Of a stretch of 34,492 nt of DNA, positions 1 to 8,823 are shown piece after piece. The DNA lies in NCBI GenBank assembly GCA_001313365.1, contig BBFS01000047.1, positions 1 through 34,492 on the forward strand, read 5' to 3'. A program made the translations under genes and the position numbers. Below the pieces are notes generated by a model, which saw only the letters and a program-made list of their open reading frames with translations, did no database searches and was not told where the DNA came from. Origin of the DNA: Paenarthrobacter nitroguajacolicus JCM 14115. Its GTDB lineage: Bacteria > Actinomycetota > Actinomycetes > Actinomycetales > Micrococcaceae. Each line of letters starts with the position of its first letter. Within the stretch, counting starts at the first letter, position 1.

Positions 1-688
1 GATCCTGCCCGGATAGCCAAAGCCGAGGCAACCAGGCCGCCCTGGCGACGATTGCCGCTGCAGCGCACGCCGCACACCTGCACGACGACGAAGTTCACCG
101 TGCAGAGGAGGAAGCGCGGGCGGCAGGCCGGCACGAGCCGGACGCAAGCCCTACAGCCGGCACCGCCGCCAGTAGTGAAGCAGGCAGCGGCGAAGCAGGG
201 GCTTCAGCCCGCGATGCTGCAAGCAGGGAAGCAGCAGTCCAGGAAGCAAGATCTACTCCCGTACTGCGCTTCGGCGGGGGGGAAGAAGTTGCCTTGCCGT
301 TCGTTGAGCACCACGAGGAACCGCAGGCAGCCAAGCCTGCCATGAGCTGGATCTGCTGGCCGAAGCGTTTTCGCACCTCGGTGCGGCTCCGGCACCCGAG
401 CAGGAAGCCGCTCCGGTTTCAGCCCCCCCGAAGGCTGCTTCTCCGGCACGGACTGCCGAGGAAGATCCCGAGCTGTTTCAGCCTCGCGTGGTCGTCGTGG
501 TCGCCGTAACCGGAGCGCCAGCAGGGCCCAGGCGCGGCCAATGAAACCAGCGTTGAACACCATGAGGCGACAGCGTCGGCCACCCGGGGTTCGGCACATG
601 AGGCCAAGGCGCTGTGGAACCAGCCAAGAAGGCACCAAAGGATGAGCCCATCATCCTCGGCGTTGGAGTTCCTGCTTCCGAGCTCTAA
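1..688 (+). CDS. rne: Ribonuclease E/G, C-terminal tail (partial, frameshifted)
   Basis: This is the 3' end of the gene for RNase E/G, the endoribonuclease of RNA decay and rRNA processing; the start and catalytic domain lie left of the window. At least three frames must be joined: frame 3 from base 3 (Ala/Glu-rich, with LHDDEV), a second frame from about 350 to 480 (ELDLLAEAF), then the frames leading to the stop at 686-688. The sequence shows the RGRRGRR basic run near 485-510 and the ending ILGVGVPASEL, both of which I associate with the low-complexity tail of actinobacterial RNase E. Its place upstream of rplU-rpmA-obgE is the usual one for rne in this phylum. The identification rests on tail composition and context, since no catalytic residue is visible. 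The frame changes are probably sequence errors. Confidence 0.72.
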
Positions 689-705
689 TCGCGGCTAACA
701 AGTTG

Positions 706-758
706 AAAAGGACCCTGCGCTATCTGCCAAACGGCGGGTAGTGCAGGGTCCTTTTGCG
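706..758 (+). terminator. Intrinsic terminator after rne
   Basis: A perfect 13-bp inverted repeat has arms at 706-718 (aaaaggaccctgc) and 743-755 (gcagggtcctttt), with a run of four T at the end of the right arm. It lies 17 bases after the rne stop and separates rne from the thiamine operon. Confidence 0.85.
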
Positions 759-862
759 TCCGCATGCAAGCCACGCACAGGCTGCGTTCAGAGTCACATC
801 CGGCGTCGGTGTGGCCCGTTCCCGCGGCGCGTTGCTTCCCAGCTACGCTTGGGGGGGACTGA

Positions 863-942
863 CACGGGGGGGTGCCGGGCGTTGGGCCAGGCTGAGATCC
901 AAACCCGTTGAACCTGTCCGGTTAGCACCGGCGAAGGGATGT
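863..942 (+). promoter_or_regulatory. TPP riboswitch (THI element)
   Basis: The conserved thiamine pyrophosphate aptamer is readable: an acacgggg...gtgcc segment, gctgagat at 891-898, acccgttgaacctg around 903-916, and the 3' core ccggcgaaggga at 928-939, only a few bases from the thiD start at 947. TPP binding normally shuts off thiamine biosynthesis genes, and here the placement suggests control of translation start. Two departures from consensus are visible: the G run at 866-872 is seven long where about four is usual, and the core reads aacctgtccgg where aacctgatccgg is usual (one base short). Both fit the homopolymer and indel errors seen across the window. Confidence 0.9.
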
Positions 943-946
943 CCTC

Positions 947-1805
947 ATGACTGCATCATCATATTCATCGGTGTACCCCCCCCTCGACGCTCCCGCTTCG
1001 GGCCGTCCAACCCCCCCGCGGATTCTGAGCATTGCCGGCTCGGACCCTTCAGGTGGCGCCGGAATGCAGGCGGACCTGAAGAGCATCGCCGCTTTCGGCG
1101 GGTATGGCATGGCTGCCATCACGGCCCTTACCGCGCAAAACACCAGGGAGGTCAGTGCCGTCCACGTCCCTCCCGCGCACTTCCTGCGTCAGCAGCTGGA
1201 AGCCATTAGTGCCGACATCACCATTGACGCCGTCAAGATCGGAATGCTCGGCGACGCAGCCGTCATCAACGAGGTCCGGGGGCTGGCTCGAAGAGGTGCG
1301 TCCCGCCGTCGTGATCCTTGATCCGGTGATGGTGGCCACCAGCGGTGACCGGCTGCTGCGGGAGTCTGCTGAGAAGGCATTGCGTTCGCTGCTGCCTTTG
1401 GCCCACCTCATTACGCCGAACCTTCCTGAACTGGCCATGTTGCTGGGGGGGGAGCCCGAGGCAACTGACTGGGCTTCGGCGCTGGACCAGGGCAAACGGC
1501 TGGCAGCGGAGTACGGAAACACGGTCCTGGTCAAGGGTGGCCACCTGCCAGGGCCGGAGTGCCCGGATGCGCTGGTGAACACGAGCGGGCTGCTGTCCCA
1601 GGACGTGATCGAAGTGGCAGGTCCCCCCCGGGTTGCAACGCGGAACAGCCACGGTACCGGGTGCTCTCTGTCTTCCGCCTTGGCCACAGTCCAGGCACGA
1701 ACCGGTGACTGGGAAGTTTCATTGCGGGAAGTCAAGCCGTGGTTGCTAGGGGGGGCATTGCAGGCCTCTGACAGCCTGCACGTGGGTCAAGGCAACGGCC
1801 CGTGA
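947..1805 (+). CDS. thiD: Hydroxymethylpyrimidine/phosphomethylpyrimidine kinase (frameshifted)
   Basis: ThiD phosphorylates HMP and then HMP-P to HMP-PP, the pyrimidine precursor of thiamine, in the cytoplasm. The N-terminal frame shows the ribokinase-fold substrate motif SIAGSDPSGGAGMQADLKS. The second half, in another frame, shows ILDPVMVATSGDRLL, VKGGH and the anion-hole region NSHGTGCSLSSALA. The two halves join with one frameshift at about 1270-1295. The start ATG at 947 lies directly after the riboswitch. The stop TGA at 1803-1805 overlaps the tenA start. Several Gly or Pro pairs ([14 protein letters not shown]) look like single residues duplicated by an extra GGG or CCC. The total of about 285 codons fits ThiD. 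Identification is firm; the gene is probably intact in the real genome. Confidence 0.9.
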
Positions 1806-2514
1806 ACCACTTCCACCACTTCCAGCAGGCATCCACGCCGGGCGCTTTCGCTGCGGCGATGTGGAACGAAGCCGTCCCCGAACTCGAAGCGATTTACGGG
1901 CTCCCGTTTATTCAAGGACTTCAATCCGGGGGGGAGCTGCCGGAACGTGACTTCAATTACTACCTTGCCCAGGACGCCATCTATCTCAATGGGTATTCGA
2001 GGGTCCTGGCACGTGCGGGCGCCTTGGCGCCCACGGAGGAAGAACAACTGTTCTGGGCAAAGGCATCACAGCAGTGCCTGGAGGTTGAATCGGAGTTGCA
2101 CAGGAACTGGTTGAGCACGCGCGAAGCCTCCACGCAACCGGACCGGTTACCAAGTCCTACGTGGACCATTTACTGGCAACATCCGCCGCCGGCAGCTACG
2201 CCGTGGTTCTGGCGGCGATCCTGCCCTGTTATTGGTTGTACGCGGAGGTGGGTCAGCAGCTTCATACGGCATACGTAGACGCCGGCGCGCCTGCGGACCA
2301 CGCATATGCGGACTGGTTGAAGACCTATGCCGACGAGGATTTCGCGGCGGCAACACGGAAAGCGATCAACTTCACTGCTGCCGCGGCCGTCGCGGCTTCT
2401 GGCACGGAGCGGACTGCGATGATGGATGCTTTCACTCAGTCCTGCCGCTACGAGACGGCGTTTTTCGATGCTCCCAGGCTGTTTGCCCAGGCTTCGTTCA
2501 CGCGCGCTCAGTAG
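1802..2514 (+). CDS. tenA: TenA-family thiaminase II (frameshifted)
   Basis: TenA proteins hydrolyse aminopyrimidine breakdown products of thiamine to regenerate HMP for ThiD, which fits the position here. The start GTG at 1802 overlaps the thiD stop (GTGA), suggesting translational coupling. The first frame gives the family pattern: W.EA...FI..L..GELP...FNYYLAQDAIYL, with the conserved Asp of the YYLAQDA segment. The second frame from about 2140 gives SYVDHLLATSAAGSYAVVLA, ILPCYWLYAEVG, and near the C-terminus TMMDAF-like and YETAFFDA segments. One frameshift lies at about 2130-2145, probably a missing base in the cacgcaacc stretch. About 235 residues is normal for the family. ThiD and TenA are often adjacent or fused, so the pair is likely one TPP-repressed salvage operon. 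Confidence 0.87.
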
Positions 2515-2890
2515 CTTTCCGGGCACGCACTTGAGGCCAATTACGGCGACACGTCCGCGCGTCGCTGGCCGGATCGCGTTAATCTCGCTCAAACCCTGTA
2601 GGCTGTATGGGCACGGTGCCGGGAGAGTCCGTTACAACTGGTGATGCAAGTCACGAGGTAGCCTCCGGACCCGGCCTCATTTGCAGCTGAAGGTCAAACT
2701 AGCGTAATCTTGATCTTCGGTGCTTACGCCAACACTTGGGTTATGCCCCCCCTTGGAATTGTTCATGGGATGACTCGCGGACTTCGATTCAGAAGTCCAC
2801 GGCGTTGAGGCACAGCGCGAACCAGGCTGATTCCGGTTCAAGGTTCCGCACGCAAATTTTGTAATAAACGTCGAGAGAAGTGAGTACCAA
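2515..2890 (+). other. Intergenic region before rplU with a possible structured leader
   Basis: No gene is evident in these 376 bases. The notable content is an imperfect stem: gccggg (2618-2623) and tccg (2628-2631), separated by agag, pair with cgga (2666-2669) and cccggc (2670-2675). They enclose a loop of about 34 bases. The promoter of rplU-rpmA should lie in this stretch, but I cannot place it with confidence. I could not match the stem to a known riboswitch or leader; glycine- and guanidine-type aptamers were considered and lack their core motifs. Confidence 0.4.
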
Positions 2891-3198
2891 GTGGTGTACG
2901 CGATTGTCCGCGCAGGCGGCCGCCAAGAAAAGTTCCGTTGGAGACTACGTAACGCTGAACCGCGTCCCCCGGTGGAGCCGGTAGCACGCTTGAGCTGCCC
3001 GCATTGCTCCTGGTTGACGGCGAGAAGGTCACCTCCGCAGCTGCGGAACTGGCCAACGTCAAGGTCACGGCTGAGATCCTCGAGGACCTCCGTGGTCCGA
3101 AGATCGTCATCCAGAAGTTCAAGAACAAGACCGGCTACCGGAAGCGTCAGGGTCACCGTCAGGAACTGACCAAGATCAAGATCACCAGCATCGCGTAA
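2891..3198 (+). CDS. rplU: 50S ribosomal protein L21 (frameshifted)
   Basis: L21 binds 23S rRNA in the large subunit. The start GTG at 2891 gives [13 protein letters not shown], the standard N-terminus. A second frame (about 2934-2969) gives [12 protein letters not shown] third frame from 2971 gives [35 protein letters not shown] and the basic C-terminus [17 protein letters not shown], with the stop TAA at 3196-3198. The two breaks are near 2931 and in the five-C run at 2966-2970. About 102 residues is the usual length. L21 is essential or nearly so in most bacteria, so the breaks are almost certainly sequence errors. It heads the rplU-rpmA operon, 63 bases before rpmA. Confidence 0.93.
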
Positions 3199-3261
3199 CT
3201 TTCGTTACCCGCTGTTCAGGTTTTTCAGTTTCCCCCAGAAATTTAGAGGCAGGCATTTCAC

Positions 3262-3528
3262 ATGGCACACAAAAAAGGCGCGAGTTCCACTCGCAACGGT
3301 CGTGACTCCAACGCTCAGTACCTGGGCGTCAAGCGTTTCGGTGGTCAGGTAGTTTCCGCTGGCGAGATCATCGTTCGCCAGCGTGGAACCCACTTCCACC
3401 CCCCCGGTGCAGGCGTCGGTCGCGGTGGCGACGACACCCTGTTCGCACTGCAGGCCGGTGCGGTTGAGTTTGGTACTCGCCGCGGCCGTCGCGTAGTGAA
3501 CATTGTTGCTGCTGCAGCTGCAGAGTAA
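3262..3528 (+). CDS. rpmA: 50S ribosomal protein L27
   Basis: L27 lies at the peptidyl-transferase centre of the large subunit. The reading frame is unbroken at 88 residues and begins [16 protein letters not shown], the typical N-terminal tail that reaches the P site, followed by [10 protein letters not shown] and [16 protein letters not shown] good ribosome binding site (agaggcag) precedes the ATG. One oddity is [10 protein letters not shown], where L27 normally has a single proline. The extra codon comes from a run of seven C at about 3400, so it is probably an in-frame homopolymer error and not a real variant. It is co-transcribed with rplU and followed by a strong terminator. Confidence 0.96.
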   Translation: MAHKKGASSTRNGRDSNAQYLGVKRFGGQVVSAGEIIVRQRGTHFHPPGAGVGRGGDDTLFALQAGAVEFGTRRGRRVVNIVAAAAAE

Positions 3529-3539
3529 CTACAAGTTCT

Positions 3540-3582
3540 GAACCGGTGGAGCGGGCCAAACGGCCCGCTCCACCGTTCTTTT
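3540..3582 (+). terminator. Intrinsic terminator of rplU-rpmA
   Basis: A perfect 14-bp stem, cggtggagcgggcc (3544-3557) and ggcccgctccaccg (3562-3575), has a 4-base loop and is followed by ttcttttaa. It lies just after rpmA and separates the ribosomal pair from obgE, whose own promoter must lie in 3583-3682. Confidence 0.92.
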
Positions 3583-3682
3583 AACCGCATTACAATCGAC
3601 TAGGGCGCTTTAGCGCACTGGTTTTTGCAACAACGCTGGCAACAGCAACAAGCGCTGTAAGACAGCAACTGAGGAGATTCAC

Positions 3683-5281
3683 GTGGCGAGCTTTGTAGAC
3701 CGGGTAGTCCTGCACGTATCCGGCGGAACCGGCGGCCACGGCTGTGTCTCTGTCAAGCGGGAAAAGTTCAAGCCGCTCGGCGGCCCCGACGGCGGCAACG
3801 GCGGCAACGGCGGAGATGTCATCCTGCGCGTATCCGCCCAGACCACAACCCTGCTTGATTACCACCACGCTCCCCACCGCCACGCCACCAACGGTGGCCC
3901 CCCCGGCATGGGTGACTGGCGTGGCGGCAAGAACGGTGAAACCCTGATTCTTCCCGTGCCCGATGGCACCGTGGTCAAGACCAAGGACGGCGACGTTCTG
4001 GCCGACCTCGTTGGCGAGGGTGCTGAGTACATTGCAGCTGCCGGCGGCCAGGGCGGCCTCGGCAACGCATCCCTTTCATCGCAGAAGCGTCGGGCTCCGG
4101 GCTTTGCCCTGCTTGGTATCGAAGGTGAATCCAGCGATATCGTCCTGGAACTGAAGTCCATCGCAGATATCGCCCTGGTTGGTTTCCCTTCTGCCGGTAA
4201 GTCGAGCCTCATTGCAGCCATGTCTGCTGCCCGGCCCAAGATCGCCGACTACCCGTTTACTACCCTCATTCCCAACCTCGGCGTGGTGCAGGCCGGCGAT
4301 GTCCGCTTCACTATCGCCGACGTTCCCGGCCTGATCGAGGGCGCCAGCGAAGGTAAGGGCCTGGGCCACAACTTCCTGCGTCACGTAGAGCGTTGCGCTG
4401 CACTGGTTCACGTCCTTGATTGCGGAACCCTTGAATCTGACCGGGATCCTCTGTCCGACCTCGCCATCATCGAGGCTGAACTTGAGAAGTATGCAGTTGA
4501 CATGAGCTACGCCGGTGTTGACGGTGAAGTGGTGCCCCCCCTTAACGAGCGCCCGAAGCTGGTAGTCCTCAACAAGGTGGATCTTCCTGACGGCAAGGAC
4601 ATGGCCGAGTTCGTCCGTCCTGACCTCGAAGCCCGTGGCTACCGCGTTTTTGAGGTATCTGCAACGAGCCACGAGGGTTTGCGTCAGCTCGGCTTTGCCA
4701 TGGCTGAGATCGTCCAGGCAGCCCGTGACGCCGTTCAGGCCACGCCTCCCAAGGTGACTGCTCCCGTCCTCAGGCCGCGCGCCGTCAACGAGTCCGGCTT
4801 CAAGATCCGCCGCGAAGAGAAAAACCTCGAGCCGCTGTTCCGCGTCCTGGGCGAAAAGCCCGTGCGCTGGGTCAAGCAAACCGACTTCACCAACGAGGAA
4901 GCGATTGGCTACCTCGCCGACCGCCTCGCCAAGCTCGGTGTTGAAACCGAGCTCTTCAAGGTTGGCGCCAAGCCCGGCGACACCGTGGTTATCGGTGAAG
5001 ACGACGGCGTGGTGTTCGATTGGGAGCCCACCATGATGGCCGGCGCCGAGCTCCTGGCGACGCCCCCCCGCGGAACCGACATTCGCGTCGCGGACATCGG
5101 CGACCGCCCCCCCACGCGTTCACAAAAGCGCGACGAGCAGATCGAGCGCCGCGAAGCCAAGGCTGCCGCGAGGGCTGAGCTTGAAGCTGAACGCAAGGCT
5201 GGCATCTGGACTGAATCCGTCAGTGGTCGCCGTGCCCAGGCAGTGAAGGAAAGCCACCTGGATTCCGGTGATGACGACTAA
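3683..5281 (+). CDS. obgE: GTPase Obg
   Basis: Obg is an essential GTPase associated with the 50S subunit and linked to ribosome assembly, stress and growth control. The frame is complete at 532 residues. Residues 1-160 form the glycine-rich Obg fold ([31 protein letters not shown]). The G domain has G1 GFPSAGKSS at 167-175, G3 [10 protein letters not shown]4 NKVD and G5 SATS. A C-terminal OCT domain follows ([20 protein letters not shown]), then an acidic and basic tail. The start is GTG at 3683, preceded by gaggag at about 3671. Extra prolines at GGPPGMG, VVPPLNE, ATPPRGT and DRPPTRS each come from seven-C runs and look like in-frame insertions. The stop overlaps the start of proB, so the two are probably coupled. 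Confidence 0.97.
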   Translation: MASFVDRVVLHVSGGTGGHGCVSVKREKFKPLGGPDGGNGGNGGDVILRVSAQTTTLLDYHHAPHRHATNGGPPGMGDWRGGKNGETLILPVPDGTVVKTKDGDVLADLVGEGAEYIAAAGGQGGLGNASLSSQKRRAPGFALLGIEGESSDIVLELKSIADIALVGFPSAGKSSLIAAMSAARPKIADYPFTTLIPNLGVVQAGDVRFTIADVPGLIEGASEGKGLGHNFLRHVERCAALVHVLDCGTLESDRDPLSDLAIIEAELEKYAVDMSYAGVDGEVVPPLNERPKLVVLNKVDLPDGKDMAEFVRPDLEARGYRVFEVSATSHEGLRQLGFAMAEIVQAARDAVQATPPKVTAPVLRPRAVNESGFKIRREEKNLEPLFRVLGEKPVRWVKQTDFTNEEAIGYLADRLAKLGVETELFKVGAKPGDTVVIGEDDGVVFDWEPTMMAGAELLATPPRGTDIRVADIGDRPPTRSQKRDEQIERREAKAAARAELEAERKAGIWTESVSGRRAQAVKESHLDSGDDD

Positions 5282-6457
5282 GACTGTCGACGCTCCGGAC
5301 ATAGCTGAGGGACTTGAGCGCCAGGCCCTTGCCACCGCCAAGCGGATTGTTGTCAAAGTGGGGGTCGTCCTCACTGACCAGCATCAAGGGGGGGCATCTC
5401 CGAAAAGTCCCTCACGGGGCTCGTCAATGCCTTGGCTGAAAAGCGCAATGCGGGGGACAGAGATCATCCTTGTGTCCTCGGGTGCCATCGCCGCCGGGCT
5501 TGCCCCCCCATTAGCTTGGCCAAGCGACCCAAGGACCTCGCCACGCAGCAAGCTGCCGCCAGTGTGGGGGGGCAGGGACTCCTGATGGCACGGTATACCC
5601 AGGCTTTCAGCGCCCACGGTGTAACAGTCAGTCAGGTCCTGTTGACCGCCGATGACTGATGCGCCGGACGCAGCACACAAATGCCTTCCGGGCATTGGAC
5701 AGGCTGCTAAACCTTGGTGTCGTTCCGGTAGTTAATGAGAACGACACCGTGGCCACGCATGAAATCCGTTTCGGTGACAACGATCGTCTCGCTGCTTGGT
5801 GGCCCACTTGGTTCGCGCCGATGCGCTCGTGCTGCTGTCCGACGTCGACGCCCTCTACGACGGCCCGCCGTCCCAGGCGCCCAGCGTATTCCTCTGGTCC
5901 GTGGTCCGCAGGACCTCGAGGACGTGACCATAGGCAAGGCGGGCAAAGCCGGCGTCGGAACCGGCGGCATGATGACCAAGGTGGAAGCAGCGTCCATCGC
6001 TGCCGGTTCGGGTATACATGCCCTGGTCACGTCCACGGCCAATGCTGCGGCGGCTTTGGCTGGCGAGGACGTTGGAACGTGGTTTGCCGTTAACGGCAAC
6101 CGCAAGCCGGTCCGACTCCTCTGGCTGGCACACCTGGCCACCGTTCACGGCCGTTTAATACTCGACGACGGTGCCGTGAAGGCCGTCCGCGACCGGCACA
6201 GGTCGCTCCTTCCCGCAGGCATTTCGGACATTAGCGGTGATTTCGAAGCGGGAGATCCCGTTGAGATGGTTGCCCATGACGGAACCGTGGTGGCACGCGG
6301 CCTGGTGAACTACTCTTCGGAGGAACTCCCGCGCATGTTGGGCCGTACAACTCAGGAGCTCGGCCAGGCCATGGGTCGCGGCTATGACCGCGAAGTTGTT
6401 CATGTTGACGATCTGGTGCTCCTGAGGGCGTCGCGCTCATCTAAACTTGGAGCATGA
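5271..6457 (+). CDS. proB: Glutamate 5-kinase (frameshifted)
   Basis: ProB phosphorylates glutamate with ATP, the first and feedback-inhibited step of proline synthesis. The pieces read, in order: [61 protein letters not shown], then [14 protein letters not shown]-terminal PUA domain is present ([24 protein letters not shown]). About 390 residues is correct for a kinase with a PUA domain. The start ATG at 5271 lies inside the end of obgE; GTG at 5268 is an alternative. Frameshifts fall at about 5360-5400, 5500-5520, 5560-5575, 5650-5660, 5800-5815 and 5890-5905, several in G or C runs. The stop overlaps the proA start (ATGA), as expected of a proBA operon. Confidence 0.92.
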
Positions 6458-7815
6458 CTGAAGCGCTGACCCCTGACGCCCCTGTGATCTCCGACGTTTC
6501 CGGTACCACCGGCCAGACGCCGGAGAACCCTGCGGCAGGCGTCCCGTTGTCACCGGAAGATGTCCAGGCAGCTGTTCACGCCATCGCGGACCGTTCCCGT
6601 AAAGCTGCACGCCGCATGGGACAGGCCAACCGTGCATGGAAGGACCGCGCGTTGCGTGCCATCGGAACTGCTTGGTGGAGAACCGGAAGCGCGTGCTGGA
6701 GGCCAACGCCAAGGATGTAGCCCTGGGCCGTGCCAACGGTACGTCAGCGGCTTTGCTGGACCGTTTGACCCTGACTCCTGCCCGCATCGACGGTTTGGTT
6801 GCTGCCTTGGAGAACCTGGCTGGCTTGCCCGATCCCGTGGGAAACGTGTCCGTGGACAAACACTGCCCAATGGACTGCGCTTGCGCCAAGTGAACGTCCC
6901 CATGGGTGTTGTCGCTGCCATTTATGAGGCCCGTCCGAACGTTACGGTGGATATCGCAGGCCTGGCATTGAAAAGCGGGAACGCAGTAATCCTCAGGGGA
7001 GGCTCCGCCGCTGCGAACACCAACGAGGCACTGGTTCAGATCCTTCGCGAAGCGCTGGATTCAGTCGGCCTGCCCGCGGATGCCGTGCAGACTGTGGACC
7101 AGTACGGTCGCGAAGGAGCCAACGTACTGATGCGCGCCCGCGGCCGGGTGGATGTCCTGATTCCCCGCGGTGGACGGGATCTCATCCAGACTGTTGTGAC
7201 CAACTCCGCTGTACCCGTCATCGAAACCGGCGAAGGCAATGTCCATATCTTCATTGACGAGTCCGCGAATGAAGAGATGGCCGTGGAAATCCTCCTCAAC
7301 GCCAAAACGCAACGCCCCAGCGTCTGCAACACAGTTGAAACCCTGCTGGTGCACTCCGGCGCCACTGTGCTGCCTGCTGTTGCCAAAGCACTGCGTTCAG
7401 CCGGCGTCACCCTCCACGTTGATGAGCGGATCGCTTCTGCCTTGGGCAAGGACGTTGAAACCGTTCCCGCCGACGATGACGATTGGGCCACCGAATACAT
7501 GGACCTTGATCTCGCGGTTGCATGGTGGACAGCCTGGATGAAGCGGTCAACCACATCCGCACCTGGACCACCGGTCACACGGAAGCGATCCTCACCAACA
7601 ACCTGGCCAACGCTGAGAAGTTCATTGCGGACATTGACTCTGCTGCCGTGATCGTCAATGCCTCCACCCGGTTCACTGACGGAGGGGGGGAGCTCGGCCT
7701 CGGAGCCGAAGTGGGTATTTCCACCCAGAAGTTGCACGCCCGGGGTCCCATGGGCCTCACGGAGCTGACCACCACCAAGTGGATCGTCCAGGGCGAGGGC
7801 CAGATCCGCGCCTAG
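6454..7815 (+). CDS. proA: Gamma-glutamyl phosphate reductase (frameshifted)
   Basis: ProA reduces gamma-glutamyl phosphate with NADPH to glutamate semialdehyde in proline synthesis. The ATG at 6454 overlaps the proB stop by the ATGA overlap. Visible family segments are [62 protein letters not shown] and the catalytic cysteine in [14 protein letters not shown] near 7325. Toward the end come [31 protein letters not shown] and [12 protein letters not shown]. The pieces join with frameshifts near 6670, 6850-6870 and 7520. TDGGGELG holds an extra glycine from a seven-G run. About 450 residues, including a short N-terminal extension common in this group. The gene is probably intact in reality. Confidence 0.93.
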
Positions 7816-7845
7816 CAACGCGGTAACATAGAACAGAAGTCCGGA

Positions 7846-7867
7846 ACGGCGGGGGGAGTCCCGCCGT
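7846..7867 (+). terminator. Hairpin after proA
   Basis: Arms acggcggg (7846-7853) and cccgccgt (7860-7867) can pair. The loop includes three Gs that may be homopolymer excess. No T tract follows, so termination is only a suggestion; it may also act as an mRNA 3' structure before the next small gene. Confidence 0.4.
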
Positions 7868-7899
7868 CGAAAATCCTTTGAGAACCAATAGGGGAGAAG

Positions 7900-8139
7900 A
7901 TGCTGTTTCAGCAGATCGCCACGTCCATTGCCGCCCAAACTGAAGGCGGCCACGAGGAACTCGCTCCACTGTGGGCCGAGCCGTGGGTTTTCGGCGTCGT
8001 GATGTTCGCCCTCATGCTGGTTCTCCTGTTCGTTACCCTCTCCTACACCAACCTTGGCAACCGTCACGAGGCCGTTGAAGAGCACTCCGATCCGCACCGC
8101 CAGCACCCGAACAAGCACACCCACGGCCAAGGCCACTAA
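7900..8139 (+). CDS. Small single-pass membrane protein, function unknown
   Basis: An unbroken frame of 79 residues starts at ATG 7900 with a clear ribosome binding site (ggggaga at about 7891). It has one hydrophobic segment at about residues 29-48 (WVFGVVMFALMLVLLFVTLS). A His-rich, charged C-terminus follows (HSDPHRQHPNKHTHGQGH), probably cytoplasmic. I recall similar short proteins between proA and nadD in Arthrobacter-type genomes but know no function. The His-rich tail could bind metal, which is speculation. Coding status is supported by the start site, the membrane segment and the absence of overlap with a better frame. Confidence 0.7.
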   Translation: MLFQQIATSIAAQTEGGHEELAPLWAEPWVFGVVMFALMLVLLFVTLSYTNLGNRHEAVEEHSDPHRQHPNKHTHGQGH

Positions 8140-8193
8140 CATTATCGCCGCAACACCGCGTGGGGGAGGCGGGGGCGCAGGCTCCGGCTGGGC

Positions 8194-8816
8194 GTGATGG
8201 GTGGAACATTTGATCCCATTCATCACGGCCACCTTGTTGCTGCCAGCGAAGTCGCAGCCAAGTTCGGCCTTGACGAAGTGGTTTTCGTGCCCACCGGCCA
8301 GCTTGGCAGAAGTCACACAAGCTGGTCAGCAGGCCTGAACACCGTTACCTGATGACCGTCATCGCCACGGCCTCCAATCCAAGGTTCACAGTAAGCCGGG
8401 TGGATGTTGATCGGCCGGGGCCGACGTTCACCATCGACACCCTCCGCGATCTCCGTGCAGAGCGTCCTGACGCTGACCTGTTCTTCATCACGGGTGCAGA
8501 TGCCTTGGCGCAGATCCTTTCGTGGAAGGACGTTGACGAATTGTGGTCCTTGGCCCATTTCGTCGGCGTGACCCGTCCCGGCCATGAACTGCACGACATG
8601 GGCAGGGACGACGTCAGCCTGTTGGAAGTTCCCGCCATGGCCATCTCCTCCACGGATTGCCGGACCCGCGTTGGGGCCGGAAATCCTGTCTGGTACCTCG
8701 TGCCTGATGGAGTTGTGCAGTACATCGCAAAATATGGACTGTATGCGGCGCCGGCGAACGCAGCGGATCTGACACCAGCACTGTCCGGATCAGACGACCA
8801 AGCACGTACTGAATGA
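8194..8816 (+). CDS. nadD: Nicotinate-nucleotide adenylyltransferase (frameshifted)
   Basis: NadD transfers AMP from ATP to nicotinate mononucleotide, giving deamido-NAD in NAD synthesis. The first frame has the nucleotidyltransferase signature [14 protein letters not shown], with the HxGH motif, followed by [23 protein letters not shown] second frame from about 8320 has [36 protein letters not shown] and the [10 protein letters not shown] segment (ISSTxxR) near the C-terminus. The break is near 8300-8320, in the conserved Q-x-W-x-K segment. The start is uncertain: GTG 8194 and ATG 8197 are both in frame, an in-frame stop lies at 8137, and the relatives I recall begin close to GVMGGTFDP. About 205 residues is normal. 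Confidence 0.9.
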
Positions 8817-8823
8817 GTTTTGA

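Noticed and set aside
2600..2680. A glycine or guanidine riboswitch before rplU
   Set aside because: The gggagagtcc start is suggestive, but the CGCCGAAGG-type or ACGAGG-containing cores in the right arrangement are not present, and rplU is not an expected target.
2891..3198. rplU and other essential genes as true pseudogenes
   Set aside because: So many conserved housekeeping genes cannot be inactive together, and the tRNA and terminator controls show indel error in the sequence.
4076..4879. A 267-codon minus-strand open frame inside obgE
   Set aside because: It is antisense to an intact, highly conserved GTPase; no start signal or family match.
7036..8316. A 426-codon open frame on the minus strand over proA and nadD
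   Set aside because: It is the complement of well-recognised plus-strand genes, with composition typical of high-GC shadow frames and no recognisable motif.
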